From NCBI RefSeq assembly GCF_011075055.1, contig NC_058149.1, positions 4,904,449 through 4,968,448 of the forward strand: a stretch of 64,000 bases of DNA, written 5' to 3'. A program made the translations under genes and the position numbers. The DNA is from Mangifera indica. Lineage: Eukaryota; Streptophyta; Magnoliopsida; Sapindales; Anacardiaceae. Under the pieces are notes generated by a model. The model searched no databases and had not been told where the DNA came from. It saw only the letters and a program-made list of their open reading frames with translations. This document shows positions 32,259 to 44,793 of this stretch, in pieces (the stretch's first letter is position 1; each line of letters opens with the position of its first letter).

Positions 32259-33457
32259 GTAAGTTTCATAATTAATATTAAGCAATATCACTAATTTTTT
32301 TATTGACGTTCTGTATTCCGGAGATTGATACCGAATCTATAGAATATAATAGATTATTTCTGAGAAAAATATGAAGTTCTCGTTTGTTTTTAAGTATTAA
32401 TGATCGAATTGGTAGATTATACGGTGTAGAACCTTCAAAGTTTTTGTGAGATGGGTTTCATTTTTTTTTTGTCAAATCGTAATTTATTTCCCGTAGAATT
32501 TTGATATGAAAGAGTTGTAAGATTTTGCTGTCAAGCTATAAATTAGGGCTAGAACTTGGATTCTTTTATTTATTCGTTTTTGTTGCGTGATCACACTGCT
32601 ATTGGCGTTTTGTTTGTATCATTTTTGGCGTGGGATGCCATTTTTCGTGGAATAGGGGTTGGAAATAGAAGCTTCAGTTTTGCTCAATTTTTCGATTTTA
32701 GTTGGTTCATTTTATTTATATTTTAGGCATCGTCGAGACCATATCTGATAGCCACAGCAAAGCTCATTTAGTGGCAGTTCAGGGTAGGAATTGAAGTGGG
32801 GGCGTTAAAAATTTAGCACAGTTGAATGGCCGTCTGTGCTCTCATTATTAATCTACATGCTTTACAGCTACATGGACTAGTCTATGACACACCGTCTATG
32901 TGTGTGGATAGATTCTGGCATCTATAGCTTGCATCTGACACCCTTCCTATGATTCATCTACTTGTTTACCTTAACATTCACCTGAAGTTTGTGCCCTAAT
33001 TATGACGTATTCATGATTTTCATTTTAGCAGGTGGTATGTACAGATGGATTCTCAAATGCCTTATGTACTTCAACTGCAAAATATCTGATTAAAGAACTA
33101 ATCCTTTGATTTATATAGTCACTTTTTGTACTTTCTCAAATGATTTATTATTAAGTCCTATAGCTGGACTTGGGTAGAAAAGAGTGGGCCTGACTCCTCG
33201 CTAGTGGCATCTAATTGGTCATTATATCTTCAGTATCCCATGAGCTTTTCAGATAGTTGTATCCTGGAAAGGAATGCATGTGTGTGTATATATATTATTT
33301 TGATATATTGCTGAGACTCTATTGGTTTCTACTATGAAAGCATAGTATGTACAGTAATTTATATTTTCACTTTGGTACTGTTTTGCTTATAGTAGGGACT
33401 TAGTGGTAAAGGCGATTGAATATTATGCTAATTTGGTAAGATATGAATCTACAGGAA

Positions 33458-33691
33458 ATGGGTTTTTGGACACTGCTGGAGGGTTTTCTACTTCTTGCAA
33501 ATGCATTAGCAATAATAAATGAAGACCGTTTCCTTGCACCTAGAGGATGGAGTTTCTCAGAATTTTCTGTGGGGCAGACAAAGTCATTAAAGGGACAGAT
33601 CATAGGTCTCATTTATGCAACCCAGTATTTGAGAGTTCCTCTTATACTCCTCAATGCAATCTGTATTGTTGTAAAATTGGTATCTGGGTGA
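33458..33691 (+). CDS. YOS1: Yos1/IER3IP1-type small membrane protein
   Basis: 77 residues in one coding exon (exon about 33455-33702). Yos1/IER3IP1 proteins are small ER-Golgi membrane proteins; yeast Yos1 works with Yip1 and Yif1 in vesicle transport from ER to Golgi. The family pattern is plain: an N-terminal hydrophobic helix (GFWTLLEGFLLLANALAIIN), the E-(D/E)-R-F-L motif (NEDRFLAPRGW), a short cytosolic loop, then YLRVPLILLNAICIVVKLVSG as the second helix. Length matches the family (about 75-82). Start chosen at 33458, not 33443, because a splice acceptor (ACAG) lies between them and the family starts M-x-F/L. It has no stops or frameshifts and looks intact, the only such host gene here. 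A donor at 33703 (AAG|GTAAGA) shows a second intron in the 3' UTR. Confidence 0.88.
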   Translation: MGFWTLLEGFLLLANALAIINEDRFLAPRGWSFSEFSVGQTKSLKGQIIGLIYATQYLRVPLILLNAICIVVKLVSG

Positions 33692-34588
33692 TGCTTCACA
33701 AGGTAAGATCATTGTAGGCACATATAATTTTGTCTATGTCCAATGCCTACCTGTGTTTTATTATCTACCGTTTCCACCATTTTAAAATGTGAAATTGATC
33801 GTGGTTAGTCCACCTCCTTCCTTTAGGCTGGGATTTATTTTTGTGTTCATACACTTGTTAAATTTGAGCTGAAAAAATTCCATCAAGTTGCTATTGGAGT
33901 GATAAAGATGTTTTGACAATAGATGAATAGCCAGTGGTTTGTTGGCTGGGAAAGTTAAATAGGATTTATCATGTTATACAGTATATTTAAATGTCATAGG
34001 CTTTTGAGCAATAATATTTAAAATTAGCTGAGAAAGCAAGACATAATTCTATATTAAGCATTTTTATGCCAAATATTGTTTGTTAGGTGGGCAAGATGTG
34101 GTAGGCATTTAGCTTATTGGAATATGGAATTGTTGCTTCTATGGTTATTTATGAAATATACTGCCAAACTGGGCTTAGAGTGAAGAATTAACAATCTAAT
34201 GACACTTAACTACCAGTTGCTTAGATGGTATCGAAAAATGGGCAGTCAGTCTCTTTTCTGCCTCTTATGTCCAACCGTGGATTTCTTTTGTAGGAACTGT
34301 AGAGTAGACAACAATTAGGAGTTTGTCTCTGGTTAGAAGAAATGAATGATTTCAATTATTTTTCCATAAAAAATTCTTTCTTTTGTTAATTTGGTATGCT
34401 GCCTTTATTCTTGATTGTTGCTTCTGCTATCACTTTCCGATTGAGTTCTTGCCTTCTCCATTGTCTCCTGTGTATTAGTAGTCTGCATGCTACAGAGTTT
34501 CAGTACTTATTACCAATGTAGAGTTCTTGCTGTTGTAATCAATTTCAGTGTTTTTTTTTTTTTTTTTTGATGAGTATTTTGTTTGCAG

Positions 34589-34800
34589 GACTTTCAGAAT
34601 CAAATTGCAAAAAGGGGAACCTTGAAAAGGTCTGCAAAGAAGCAGAAGCATGTCATTCTGAATATTCAAGAAATTCTTTCCATGTACACATTTTTTTGTA
34701 TAATGAACCACTATGGGTTATATTAAGCCTCAATAACATTGTTTGGGTGTGAGAATGAAAATGACATGAAATCCAGAAATTTCAGTTGTTTGTTATGGTG
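34589..34800 (+). other. Probable 3' UTR exon of the Yos1-like gene
   Basis: An acceptor (TTTGCAG, ending 34588) pairs with the donor at 33703. The exon has no conserved reading frame and is likely untranslated. An end near 34750-34800 is a guess; there is no clear poly(A) signal. Confidence 0.4.
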
Positions 34801-35890
34801 TTGAAATAGTCTTTTCACCCTATTACTCATATGTACCAAGTTGTTCAACTGCATGTGTTATTGATTTAGCAACACTATATTATGTGCCATGAATTTGATC
34901 TCTAGACCTTTTTCTGACCTTTTATGCTAGCCTTGCCTATGCTTTTGTTTTGTGCATAAGCAGTGTTAATTGATCGTTTAAATGTTTTAATTGTTGAATC
35001 ATTCCGACTTTCTGCAGCAGAAAGATGTCTCTGTTGCATAGTGTATCATTTATGCTATCAGAATCGATGCCATTTGAAGTTATGCCTGACTGCAAAGATT
35101 TATCTTCATTTGTGGCTATGATGGGTCAATATGTTCTTGTGTTGTTTTAATGATACAGAGAAGGCTATCTTCACTTGTGTTGTTCTAATGATGGGTCAAT
35201 ATCTTCTTCTGTTGCTTCAATGATGTCATTTAATGCCCTTGTTTCAAACTTACTTGTATATATTAATGTGTTGTTGTATAAGAATTGGCATTGTTAATGT
35301 TATCTATGTCTCTTAATGCCTATTTTTCATCATAATTTCTTGCCATGGCTTGCAAAGTGCTTCATAGAAAAGTAGTAGGTATTCAATAGGCACAATTGAC
35401 ATGGCATATGATGTGTCACTTTTAACTTTTTTGTGTTGGTAAATTTGTATAAATATATTCTTTCACGTTAATGCTATATATACAAGTTGGTTGTTCATGT
35501 GTTAATTTTCTACCTAATTACAGATAAAGGCCTTTATTGATGAGCAGTTGGAAAAAAGATGAAAGAAATATAATTTCTTAAAAAATAAAACTAGAATTAA
35601 AAATTTTACGTGTCATTCTGTTGATAAGAAACCAGATAAGGAAAATTCACTCGAAAATAAGTAAGCATTTGAAAGGGTAAAATGAGAATATAGAACAAAG
35701 AAAGAAAGAAGTGAAAGAATGAAACACTTTGGTTTTGTGCGAATAAATAATACATTTCTTTTTGGGAGTTTTAACTTAAATCCCCATCTACCAAAATGAC
35801 TTAAATGGAAACCATGGCTTCACGCTGATAAAAGCAAACTTCAGATGCAAAATTATTCAGAAATGCTAGCAAATTGGCATTAAATTATCT
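34801..35890. other. Intergenic DNA downstream of the Yos1-like gene
   Basis: No gene is recognised. At 35117-35225 an imperfect direct repeat occurs (TGATGGGTCAATAT then CTTCTGTTGC/CTTGTGTTGT). The rest is AT-rich. Confidence 0.5.
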
Positions 35891-35891
35891 T

Positions 35892-37600
35892 TTAGTGTCT
35901 TATTTGAACCAGAATTAGAGCAATGCTATATGCACCCATCCACTTCTGAGTACTGACAAATTCTGTTTCCATTGTGGATAAGGCTATACATGTCTGTTTC
36001 TTACTGCTCTGAGATATGACACATTTTTGGAGTAAGAAAGCATAACCATAAATTGATTTGCATTGATCTAAATCACCACCCCATTTAGCATCCAAATAGC
36101 CAACGATACGTAAATCTGATCCTTGATAGCATAAATAGTAATCCATGGTGTCTTTCAGATATCTCAATATCTTTTTGACAGTCTTCTAGTTTTCCTTTCC
36201 TAGATTCGATTGATATCGACTAACCAACTCGACAGCAAAGCAAATATCAGGGCGAGTACACATCATCGCGTATATGAGATTTCCAACCGTACTTGAATAA
36301 GGTATTAAAGACATTTCATTTATTTCGTTTTGAGTCTTTGGACACAAATCTTGGCTCAACAAATCTCTTTTCGACATAAGATATTTACAAATTTACAGTT
36401 CATTATGTTGAATCATTCTAGAATCTTTTGAATATAACGCTCTTATGATAGAACTAAAAGTCTATTAGAACGATCCTTTTTTATTTTAATACCCAAAATA
36501 TAATATATTTCACCCATATCCTTCATGTCAAAACTTGTGGATAATCAATTTTCAATGATCATCACATACTCCAAATTACTCCTAGCTATTGGTACATCAT
36601 CCACATAAAAAGATAGAATTGCAAACTTGTCTCTAGATCTTTACACATAGATATAGTGGTCTTGTTCTAACATCCTAAAATTATAAGACAATATTGTTTT
36701 ATAAAATTTTAAGTATTATTGTCTTGATGACTATTTTAGGTCATATATCGATATTTGGAGCTTGCATACTTTGCGTTTTTAGCCTTTTACCATGAAACTT
36801 ATAGGCTAATACATATAAATTTCTTCGTCAAGTTTTGCATTAAGAAAAGTTGTCTTAATGTCCATTTGATGTAATTCTAAATCTAAATATGCTACTATAG
36901 CTAGAATAACCGGATTGAAGTAAATATCACAATAAGCGAAAAAGTTTCTTCGTAATCTATACCTTCTTGTTGGGCTTAACCTTTTTCCATAAGGTGAGCT
37001 TTGTATCTATCTATTGAGTCATCCATCTTACTTTTAATTTTGAGAATCCATTTATTCCAATGGGTTTTTGACCCAACACTAAGTCTACCAAACTCTAGAC
37101 TTGGTTAATTTCCATAGATTTCATTTCTTCCTCCAATACTTCTTGCCACATTTCCTTATTAAAGGATGATAAAACTTCTTTGATATTTTTAGGCTCATTA
37201 TCTTTAGGAGGAATAGTTATGAAAACCTCATTTTCAATTTCAAAAAGTCTCTTAGGGATTCAAGAATGTTCACTCTTATGCAATTGAGAATTTTCACTTC
37301 CATTATTCAAAATAGTTAGAGCTCAATCTCATTACTCTCATTATCTAAAACAGGTAAAGACATTGTCTTTTGTGATATAACTAATGGTCATTGAGACGAA
37401 CTTTCTCCATGTTCCTCTTCTGTCTCATATAGATGAAGATTTTTATCAAATCACTCTTTTTAGGAAAGTCGTCTTCTATGAATGTCGTATTTCTTGATTC
37501 TATTTCATTCATTCTTCCATCAGAGTCCTCTCCTATAAACATGTACTTTTTAAAGTGTTCAAAATATCTTATAAAGTACATTTCTTTACTTTTAGTCTTA
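35892..37600 (-). pseudogene. Reverse transcriptase and RNase H, copia K
   Basis: The RT catalytic motif F-Y-V-D-D-V-P-I lies near 36596-36608 in a frame interrupted by stops. Open segments are 36186-36377 (IPYSSTVGNLIYAMMCTRPD, VELVSRYQSN) and 35892-36167 (LRIVGYLDAKWGGDLDQCKS, YAFLLQKCVISQSSKKQTCI, ALSTMETEFVS). The latter is RNase H; its D-A-K-W replaces the usual D-A-D-W/Y. Upstream RT fingers to about 37150 are in fragments. The section 37150-37600 corresponds to the variable linker after integrase. Confidence 0.8.
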
Positions 37601-38330
37601 GTTTTCTAAATTTATAAAATGTGTCATGGATGTATACAACAAACCCCCAAGGTAGCATTATATTCAATCAAGTTTTCTACCTATCCACAACTTATAAGAA
37701 GTGGAAATTACTGACTTAGTGGGCACTCAGTTAAGTATATAAGTCACAGTCAATAATGCATCTCCCCAACACGAAATTGGAATATTCGCTTACGTCATCA
37801 TAAATCTAACTATTTCTAATAAAGTTCGGTTTTTTCTCTTTATTACACCATTTTGTTGCAGAGTTCTTGGAATCGTTAGTTGCCTCATAATCCTTTTTCC
37901 ACTACATAATTCCTTAAACTTACTAGATAAATATTCACGGTTTCGATCAATTCTTAAGACTTTTATTCTTTTGTTTAACTGATTCTCAATCTTATTTATA
38001 TAATGTTTAAAGCAATTTATTGCTTCTAACTTAGGAAGATCAAATAGACATAACCAAAATATGAATAATCATCTATGAAAGTGATGAAATAGATTGCTCA
38101 TTTTCTAGCTTTGACATTCATAAGACCGCAAATATCTGAGTGTACAAGTTGCAAAGGAAGCTCAACTCTAATAGTTTTACCAAAAGGTTTTCTAGTAGCT
38201 TTTCATGCTAAGCAATGCTCATAAATAGACAGATCTAATTTTGTGATAGGTCTTAATAAACCTTCATGAGCAAGTTTGTTCATTTTTTTTTTTGGCCAAT
38301 ATTCTCTAATCTAGCATGTCATTTATTTAC
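37600..38330 (-). pseudogene. Integrase remnant, copia K
   Basis: The minus strand, across frames, shows ELPLQLVHSDICG (first D), YFITFIDDYSYFGYVYL (second part of the core), RIDRNREYLS (second catalytic D) and TLQQNGVIKRKNRTLLE (glutamate position, changed in context). These are copia-type integrase core motifs. Stops in all frames. Confidence 0.72.
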
Positions 38331-39790
38331 ATCCACATCTAGACTGCTAAGAGTTACAAATAACGAAAAACTAACAGAATTATCATTATTACATAATAAA
38401 GTGTCTAGCACCATCAAACCTTCAGACAAAAAATCAGATCCATAAAATACAGTATTATAATTAATTTTAACCAAATTCCTAGAGAAAGTTAAACAATATC
38501 CTAGTTTTAATAGAACAAGTATAAAGACCAAATTTCATCGAATTTCTGGAGTATACAAGACATCATGTAGGTACAAGGTTTGACCATTGCACAAAGCCAA
38601 TTTGCATGTACCCATTCATTTAACTTCTACTTTAGTATTATTACCCACATAAATCTATCATGTTTCTCTCAGTATTCAACAAAATTCCACAAAAAGTTTC
38701 TCTATCACAAGCTATATGATCTGTGGGTCCTGAGTCTACAGTCCACATAGGATGAAATTTAGTTAATAAAAAAGCACTAGAAACATAAATCTCACAATTT
38801 GAGACAAGATAAGACAATACCTTCTTCGACTCAATGCATTCATGAGTAAAATGACTCTTGTTCCCACAGTTGTAATAGGTCAGATTAGTCTTATCTCTTT
38901 TCCCAATACACTTGTCTCTTTTGCACTTGAACCGTGTGTTCTTATTCATAGGTCCTTGGACGATCTTCTTCCCTTTTTCTAGATTTTTGCCATTTTCACT
39001 TGTAGTCAGGTTACTTCTTGGAACTGGACTCAACAACATATGCATAAACATTTGATTTAGTAGCCTTTAGACGTTTAGCTTTCAGTTCAAGATGACAAGC
39101 AATGTCATGAAAAGTCTTTATGTTGTCATTATTAGTCATATTGATTTTCATGTGCTCCCAACTATCAAATAAAGATCGTATAACAACCTGAACTTGTTGT
39201 TCATCAATTAGATTATGCCTAGTCTTCTTCAGCTCAGTTATCATGTTCGATATCTCCTTTAGATGTTGTTTCATCATCTTATTGGGAACTTTCTTATACG
39301 TATCGAACTTAATAGTCAATTGCCTCAGTATGGAGACAGTCATTCCTCTAAACTTCTCCATCAATGCCACCCACATAACATTAGTAGTTTTAGACTGCTC
39401 ATACTGTTAAGCAATATCATCATTCATTGAGCTAATAAAATTTTCTTTAGCAATTAAATCTTTCTTTTTCCAGACATTGTAAGCGTTCATGTCACACTTA
39501 TGTTAGACAATGTTGGGATTTTGCCCTTCAGCCGGTTGGGGCTCTTCCATGACCTAATCAACAGCCTCCAAGGCATCTTGTTCATCTAAGATATAATACA
39601 TTCTCATTCTCCATATCTTATAATTGTTTCCATTCAATCTTTCTCCTTTATTCAAATTGGCAATAATGTTTTTCAAAGCCATTTTTATATAACTATAGGG
39701 ATATGCCAACACAACACCAACAATAAGATATATACACATTTTATTTTCGTAATTGAGTATTAAAAAATTAAAATATTTCACATAAAGCAT
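38331..39790 (-). pseudogene. Gag, protease and pre-integrase region, copia K
   Basis: Starts with LNKGERLNGNNYKIWRMRMY (39554-39690), the copia gag N-terminal motif. The gag core is in 39011-39376 (ILRQLTIKFDTYKKVPNKMM, KQHLKEISNMITELKK, VQVVIRSLFDSWEHMKINMT). The CCHC zinc knuckle C-G-N-K-S-H-F-T-H-E-C, with the preceding tyrosine and cysteine, lies near 38830-38880. Protease motif W-T-V-D-S-G-P-T-D-H-I has proline in place of the usual alanine. The pieces sit in different frames with stops between. Confidence 0.8.
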
Positions 39791-41668
39791 AGAGTTGAAA
39801 GTTTACTATGTTTCCAATCATCTTCTATGACACGAATGTTTAATATTTTAACAATTAATTCAATTGCGTCAATGTATATTCTAGACGAGAATAGTTAAAT
39901 TCTACCAATTTCAGAATTTTAACAAATTTTTTTCTTTGAATCTTGCTCTTTTTTCAAAAATGGAATCAAGTTCGAATAATACGAAAACATAACAGAATCC
40001 ATTTTTGATCCAGGTAAGATAGGAACATAGATCCCAAGAGGTTGAAGTCAAAAAAAGTCTGATGAGCCTTTTAGTTTATGCCTTCCCTTTTCACTTTCGT
40101 ATCAACATATAGTTCAATATATCCATAATTTAAAAAGAAGTTATCAAATAAAAATAAATATAAGCATGAAATTCAAACATTTCAAAGACAAGTTTCAATG
40201 ACTAGGACCATCTTCTAAACCATCTTTGGCCTGAGATTTTTATGATTTAAAATAGAGTATCTTAACAGTCAACCACTCTTCATAATTATAGACACTCGAT
40301 CTTTACCAATTGGATTGAGAAAAAACATTTTCTCTATCTCTAACAATATTAGGAGTTATTTTATCCATAATAAAGTTATTATATTATTTGTGACAGCCAA
40401 CATGTCTTGCACTTCGCTGATTTAGGAATATAAAGAGAGTTGTTGATTTTTTTATGTTCATTACAATCTACGTTTTTCAACGAGTTATAATTCATCCACA
40501 CATTGTAATAATTCTTGAATTTCTTGTTTCAGACAAGATGAGCAGTTATTGGAGTCCAATGAATTGGCAATGACAATAACATATCGTATATTCTTTCCAT
40601 TTCGATTAATTTTATGCCCTTATCTTTTAAATCATAATATCTCTCATTCATGACGCGAAGGTGAGTGAAAAAATTGTGCTCTGGATTCATCTTATAGTTT
40701 TGATAATAGTCTTTAGTCTATATGTTCACCCTATATATAACCAACAAATAAACAATAATAAATTACACATGTATAACTATATAAACAATACATGTTCATA
40801 TGTTTAATCATGTATAATTCAAATCCATGATCCAAAAAACACCTATAAATGTTTAATTCATGCAAAAACAGATCATACAATATAGAATTTGAGTTTATAC
40901 AAGTTGCCAAAAACATACAAAAGCATGCATGCTCTCTCACATGCTAAAAATTTGGTCATGCGTTGCCACACACCGGAAAACATTGCTCACACGATTCAAC
41001 GTATCAGGAAAAGGTGAAAGATTTTCTTTATCGGTCAAACTTTGACCATTGACTAGTCAATTATTTGACCGTTGATTGTTGACGGTTATCCAACCTATGG
41101 GTTGAGAACGAGGTCGAGTCACCTCGGTTGACCAAATGGGTTAGCTCGTTGACCAATGAATGTTGACCAACCCGTTGACCAACGGATCAGGTAATTAGGT
41201 TTTCCCAACCCAATTTCGACCTGCATTAAAAATCGGAGCCCTAGCTATTTTGCTAGCAAAATAGGCCAACTTTCAGCCATCCAACAATGGCGATTTCATA
41301 GGGATTTTGAAGCGCATAACTCGAGGATTCATACTCATGTAATTTTAAGTGAAAACGTCATCAAATTCTAGCAAATTTAATGCATGAATGTCACGGTTTT
41401 TGGGTAAAACTTTGCCATTGAAATTCAATCAAGTTGATGTGAATTCGATGCAATCTTTTATCACTAAACATGCATCTCATATTTAAAATTCATCCTAACA
41501 TGATTCTAAGCACCAATTATACGAAATTATAATAAATTCATTAACAAATGAAATCGAGTCCAAACAAATTTATACTAAAAATAGTTACTGTTCATAACAA
41601 TTAATTTTAAAACCATGCTTCAAAATCATATTTTAATCACCAACATCACAATCAAACATATACCCATG
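39791..41668 (-). other. Long 5' leader of copia K
   Basis: About 1.9 kb between PBS and gag, unusually long for copia. No conserved ORF. At 41030-41200 there is a dense group of TTGAC-core motifs (see the separate entry). Some of it may be an older insertion or host sequence. Confidence 0.5.
41030..41200. promoter_or_regulatory. Cluster of W-box-like TTGAC motifs
   Basis: At least eight TTGAC(C/T) motifs on either strand in about 170 bp, several as GTTGACC and one as a close inverted pair (TTGACTAGTCAA). W-boxes are the known binding sites of plant WRKY factors. Function is inference. Confidence 0.4.
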
Positions 41669-41680
41669 CTCTGATAACAA
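41669..41680 (-). other. Diverged PBS of copia K
   Basis: The minus strand reads TGTTATCAGAGC, 11 of 12 matches to the initiator tRNA-Met site. It lies directly next to the LTR start at 41681. Confidence 0.75.
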
Positions 41681-42050
41681 TGTAAGCGAAAATTAAATTT
41701 GTCAAGATCATAGGAAACATACCTAGATTCGATAGTCTTGTACTCTGATGATGATTGGTGATTTAATACATTCTAATTATCAATCCACAACACACTTTCC
41801 TTGATTTCCTTTTCTATATTCAGTGATAATATTGCAGAGAAGAGAAGTAGAAGTAGTGGAGAGAACATGTTTTTGAGAGTTATCTTAAAACTACTGCTTT
41901 AGAAGTTATATGATTTTTTTAAATATGAGAGGTAGTTAACTTCTATAATTGCCTAGGGTAATAATGTCATTTTCTCTGTAAGGGTTAATTTAATAATATA
42001 TTTTAACCCTAATGGATCAGGTTAACCGATCATGTGTGGACCAGATCCAA
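41681..42050 (-). repeat. 5' LTR of copia K
   Basis: Begins TGTAAGCG next to the PBS. The far edge is placed near 42050, where the minus strand reads TGGATCTGGTCC and the MCTP pseudogene begins just beyond. There is no second copy, so the outer boundary is approximate. Confidence 0.6.
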
Positions 42051-42059
42051 TGATTCTCA

Positions 42060-44793
42060 ATCAATCGTATCGTGTTGTTAGGATCTGGCCTCGTTTGGAA
42101 GATGGGAATGTGTCAAACTCTTCATCTAGTTCATCAGGATGTACATTTTGAGCATATAGTTTTATATCCATGTGTGGAGGGAGCCTAGGCCTCTTTTTGT
42201 ACTCGAAAATACCAGTGCCAAATAGGAATAATAACAATGTAGGCAGTATAATTTCTGGGAAATAAATTAGAATTGTATAGATTAAAAATACTATAATTAT
42301 TGTTGCAGGATTCTGTCATTGGCAAATTCGATTAAACCATCTCCATACTGCAAGAAATCCAGTTAAAATTCATTCAAATCTAGTATCAATTCTTGCTAAA
42401 TTTGCTTTCCCTCTTCTTAAGCTCTATGTTTGTGAGCCTAAATCAAGAACATACTCCACAACTTCCTTTCTCAATGGTGGTTTAGCCCTGCTCATCCATG
42501 ATGTGAATGATTGTGCTATCATACGTCTTAAACTCTCGAGTTGAATAACCAAAAATGGATGAATGTAATACATTTTTGGAAGGAGAGATCGAATATAAGT
42601 TTAAAGGAGATTGAATAAAGAAGAGTAAGTGAATCTCACATCCAATTGAATTTCTCCCATTTTTTTTCACCCCATTAGGATTTAAGGCTACTAGAGGATA
42701 AGAACATGTGCAAATTCAATCAGTTTCGAGTGTCAATAACTGAATTCTCACCTTTCCAATTCTTGAACCTTGGCTTTTCTAGGTTGCAAATTACAATCAT
42801 CAAAAACTACAAGTGTTAAAATTGTGTAAGGATAATAAACTTCCCAAGTGTATTGCTCATTCTAATTCAAATCAAAACTATCCACAATTGTCCTTGTTCT
42901 AACCTATTTGCTGCCATATTTAGCCACATAATATGTATCAGTAGTACCATTTCCAAATCTAGATTTCATTGGCAACAACCTTTTAACACTCAAAATTCCT
43001 AACTCTAAAACCCCAATTGTAGGATTCCATAACTCTTTCATTATAGCTTTCAAATTACTTGTGTATGAAAGTGCTTCATCAAACACATGATACCCACTGT
43101 CTAATGAAACTCTCAAACAAATCTTGCTAGCAAATTTCACATCTTTGGGATCTTTAGAATTTGTTGTATTAACTCTCTCAAGATTATGCCATTCAACTAC
43201 CACCTCTATTAGCAAAATCTTCTCCACCTTGGTAAAAGGCATCACTAAACTCCCCAAATAATATTCTATTTTATCTTCAAACTTATCCTCCACTGTTAGG
43301 ACTAAAGGATCACCAAATGGCTCTGCAATTACAAAAATCAAGTGCTTATCTGCTTGAGTCCCTTACCAAATAGCAAACATCAGCTCCCCTCTAGCCATCA
43401 AACCATTCACACCTTCTAATTTATACCAATGAGGAGCCAATGAATTGTTTGGAGGAACATGTTTAGGAATATCAAGAATGTCAATTGAAATCTTTCCAAA
43501 AATTTAGTCACTCGACGTCATTTTATCCTTCACCAGGATCTGATGTATACACGGCTCCATTGTCATTTTTGGGTTCCAAGCCATCCTCAAGTCTCCATGC
43601 AACTTTTGAAGCCAAGAAGAATGAAGTTCTAGCAAATCCCAAGCCAAATGAAGCATTGCACCTTCAATTTTGGCCCAACTTCACTTTTGGGCATAGCCTT
43701 ATTAGTTGGACTCAAAAATAAGCCTCACATGGTGCCTTTCCAAGCCCAATCCGCCCAAGACTCTTTTGAAGCCCATTTTAACTCAAACTTTTGTATTTAG
43801 TTGGCTTAGAACTAGATAGAAACTTAGTTACAAAACTAGGAGACATGGTTCATAGATTTAGGGAAAAGGCAACTCACTTTTTGTCTTTAGCAACTAAGAG
43901 GTATGGTTTAACTTAATTCAAGGGATTTTGTATTAAAAAATGAATAGATTTTGTATTGAAAAGTCTATTTTTGTTGCCACTTCTTCCCTATATAAAGGGT
44001 GGCTTTGCTTTTGTAAGAGTTTAGACAATTTGATATAATAAAAGTTTGAAGCAAAGTTTTGTTGGGTTTCTCCATTTTCCTTTATCCAATTTATTCTTGG
44101 TGGAAGAATTGGTGGTGGAAGACCCCAAGGTTGGTGGAATTTTCCTTTATGCCTTGGTTATTTTTTCTTGTTACCCTTGAAATCCAAAGTGTGAAGACTT
44201 GAATATGTGTTGTATGCCTCGGGTACTGTTCACAGTGTGTGATTTTGCAATTTCCAATTTTTGCCAACAAACTTTGAAGCTAGTTTTGAATGTCTTGTTG
44301 ATTGAGTTATGGTTGAAATTATATACTGTTAGAAAGCTCTTTAAATGCTTTTTCCAATGATATATAATTTGCATGATTTGGAGGTAATTTGATTAGTTAA
44401 AAATTGAAAGAAAGTTGCTGCTGTGTCAAATGAGTAGTAATTTCCAGAATTGAGTGTGTGTAGTTGCATTGTCTTGATGAAAATGCACCAGGATCTCTAT
44501 AAAGTGACCTTAGAGATGATTTTTGGCAAAAGCAAATACTTGGTTCCATACAGGATTTTGTTTTTTGTCAAAGTGAAGAGTTGTGCCTTTGTAGTCTTCA
44601 AAAAAAGAGTCAGAGGTTGAATTTGGAGGTCCCTTCCACTTAATGTTTTCCTGCAAATCTTTGCCTTTTACAAGTTTGGAATACAAAAACTACATTTCTT
44701 CAATAAGATCAAAAGAAGATTTGAGCCTTTCCCTTTTCCAATATTTGGCGATGCCTCTTTCAATGAATAGTCTTCTTTCTCTCTGGATGCCAT
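42060..44793 (-). pseudogene. MCTP: MCTP (multiple C2 domain and transmembrane protein) pseudogene
   Basis: Plant MCTPs are ER-membrane tethers and plasmodesmal proteins with three or four C2 domains and a C-terminal PRT_C domain, usually in one exon. On the minus strand from 44793: N-terminus MASREKEDYSLKEASPNIGK; first C2 pieces YKGTTLHFDKKQNPVWNQVF; then, beyond solo LTR E3, HVPPNNSLAPHWYKLEG and RGELMFAIW. A jump follows to a later C2 (VIAEPFGDPLVLTVEDKFED, SLDSGYHVFDEALSYTSNLK, NPTIGVLELGILSVKRLLPM; open ORF 42904-43341). PRT_C remnants lie at 42062-42230 (PEIILPTLLLF, PPHMDIKLYAQNVHPDELDE, EFDTFPSS). Frameshifts, stops and a large deletion between the first C2 and the EPFGD segment make it a pseudogene. 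Confidence 0.85.
43541..44490 (+). mobile_element. Solo LTR E3, inside the MCTP pseudogene
   Basis: 950 bp from TGATGTATAC to AAATGCACCA, flanked by a perfect 5-bp duplication GGATC (43536-43540 and 44491-44495). MCTP homology continues on both sides, so the LTR was inserted into that gene. Confidence 0.94.

Larger units (their letters stand above)
35890..42050 (-). mobile_element. Ty1/copia element K, 3' truncated
   Basis: Minus-strand order: LTR (about 42050-41681), PBS, long leader, gag with zinc knuckle, protease, integrase, RT, RNase H. Integrase lying before RT marks the copia order. The 3' LTR is missing: sequence below 35890 does not match the 5' LTR. Coding is heavily broken. Its 5' edge abuts an MCTP pseudogene at about 42060, so it probably inserted into or beside that gene. 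Confidence 0.8.

Noticed and set aside
32060..32275. 71-residue ORF before the Yos1-like gene as a separate protein or first coding exon
   Set aside because: It crosses a strong splice donor, and the Yos1-like protein is complete without it.
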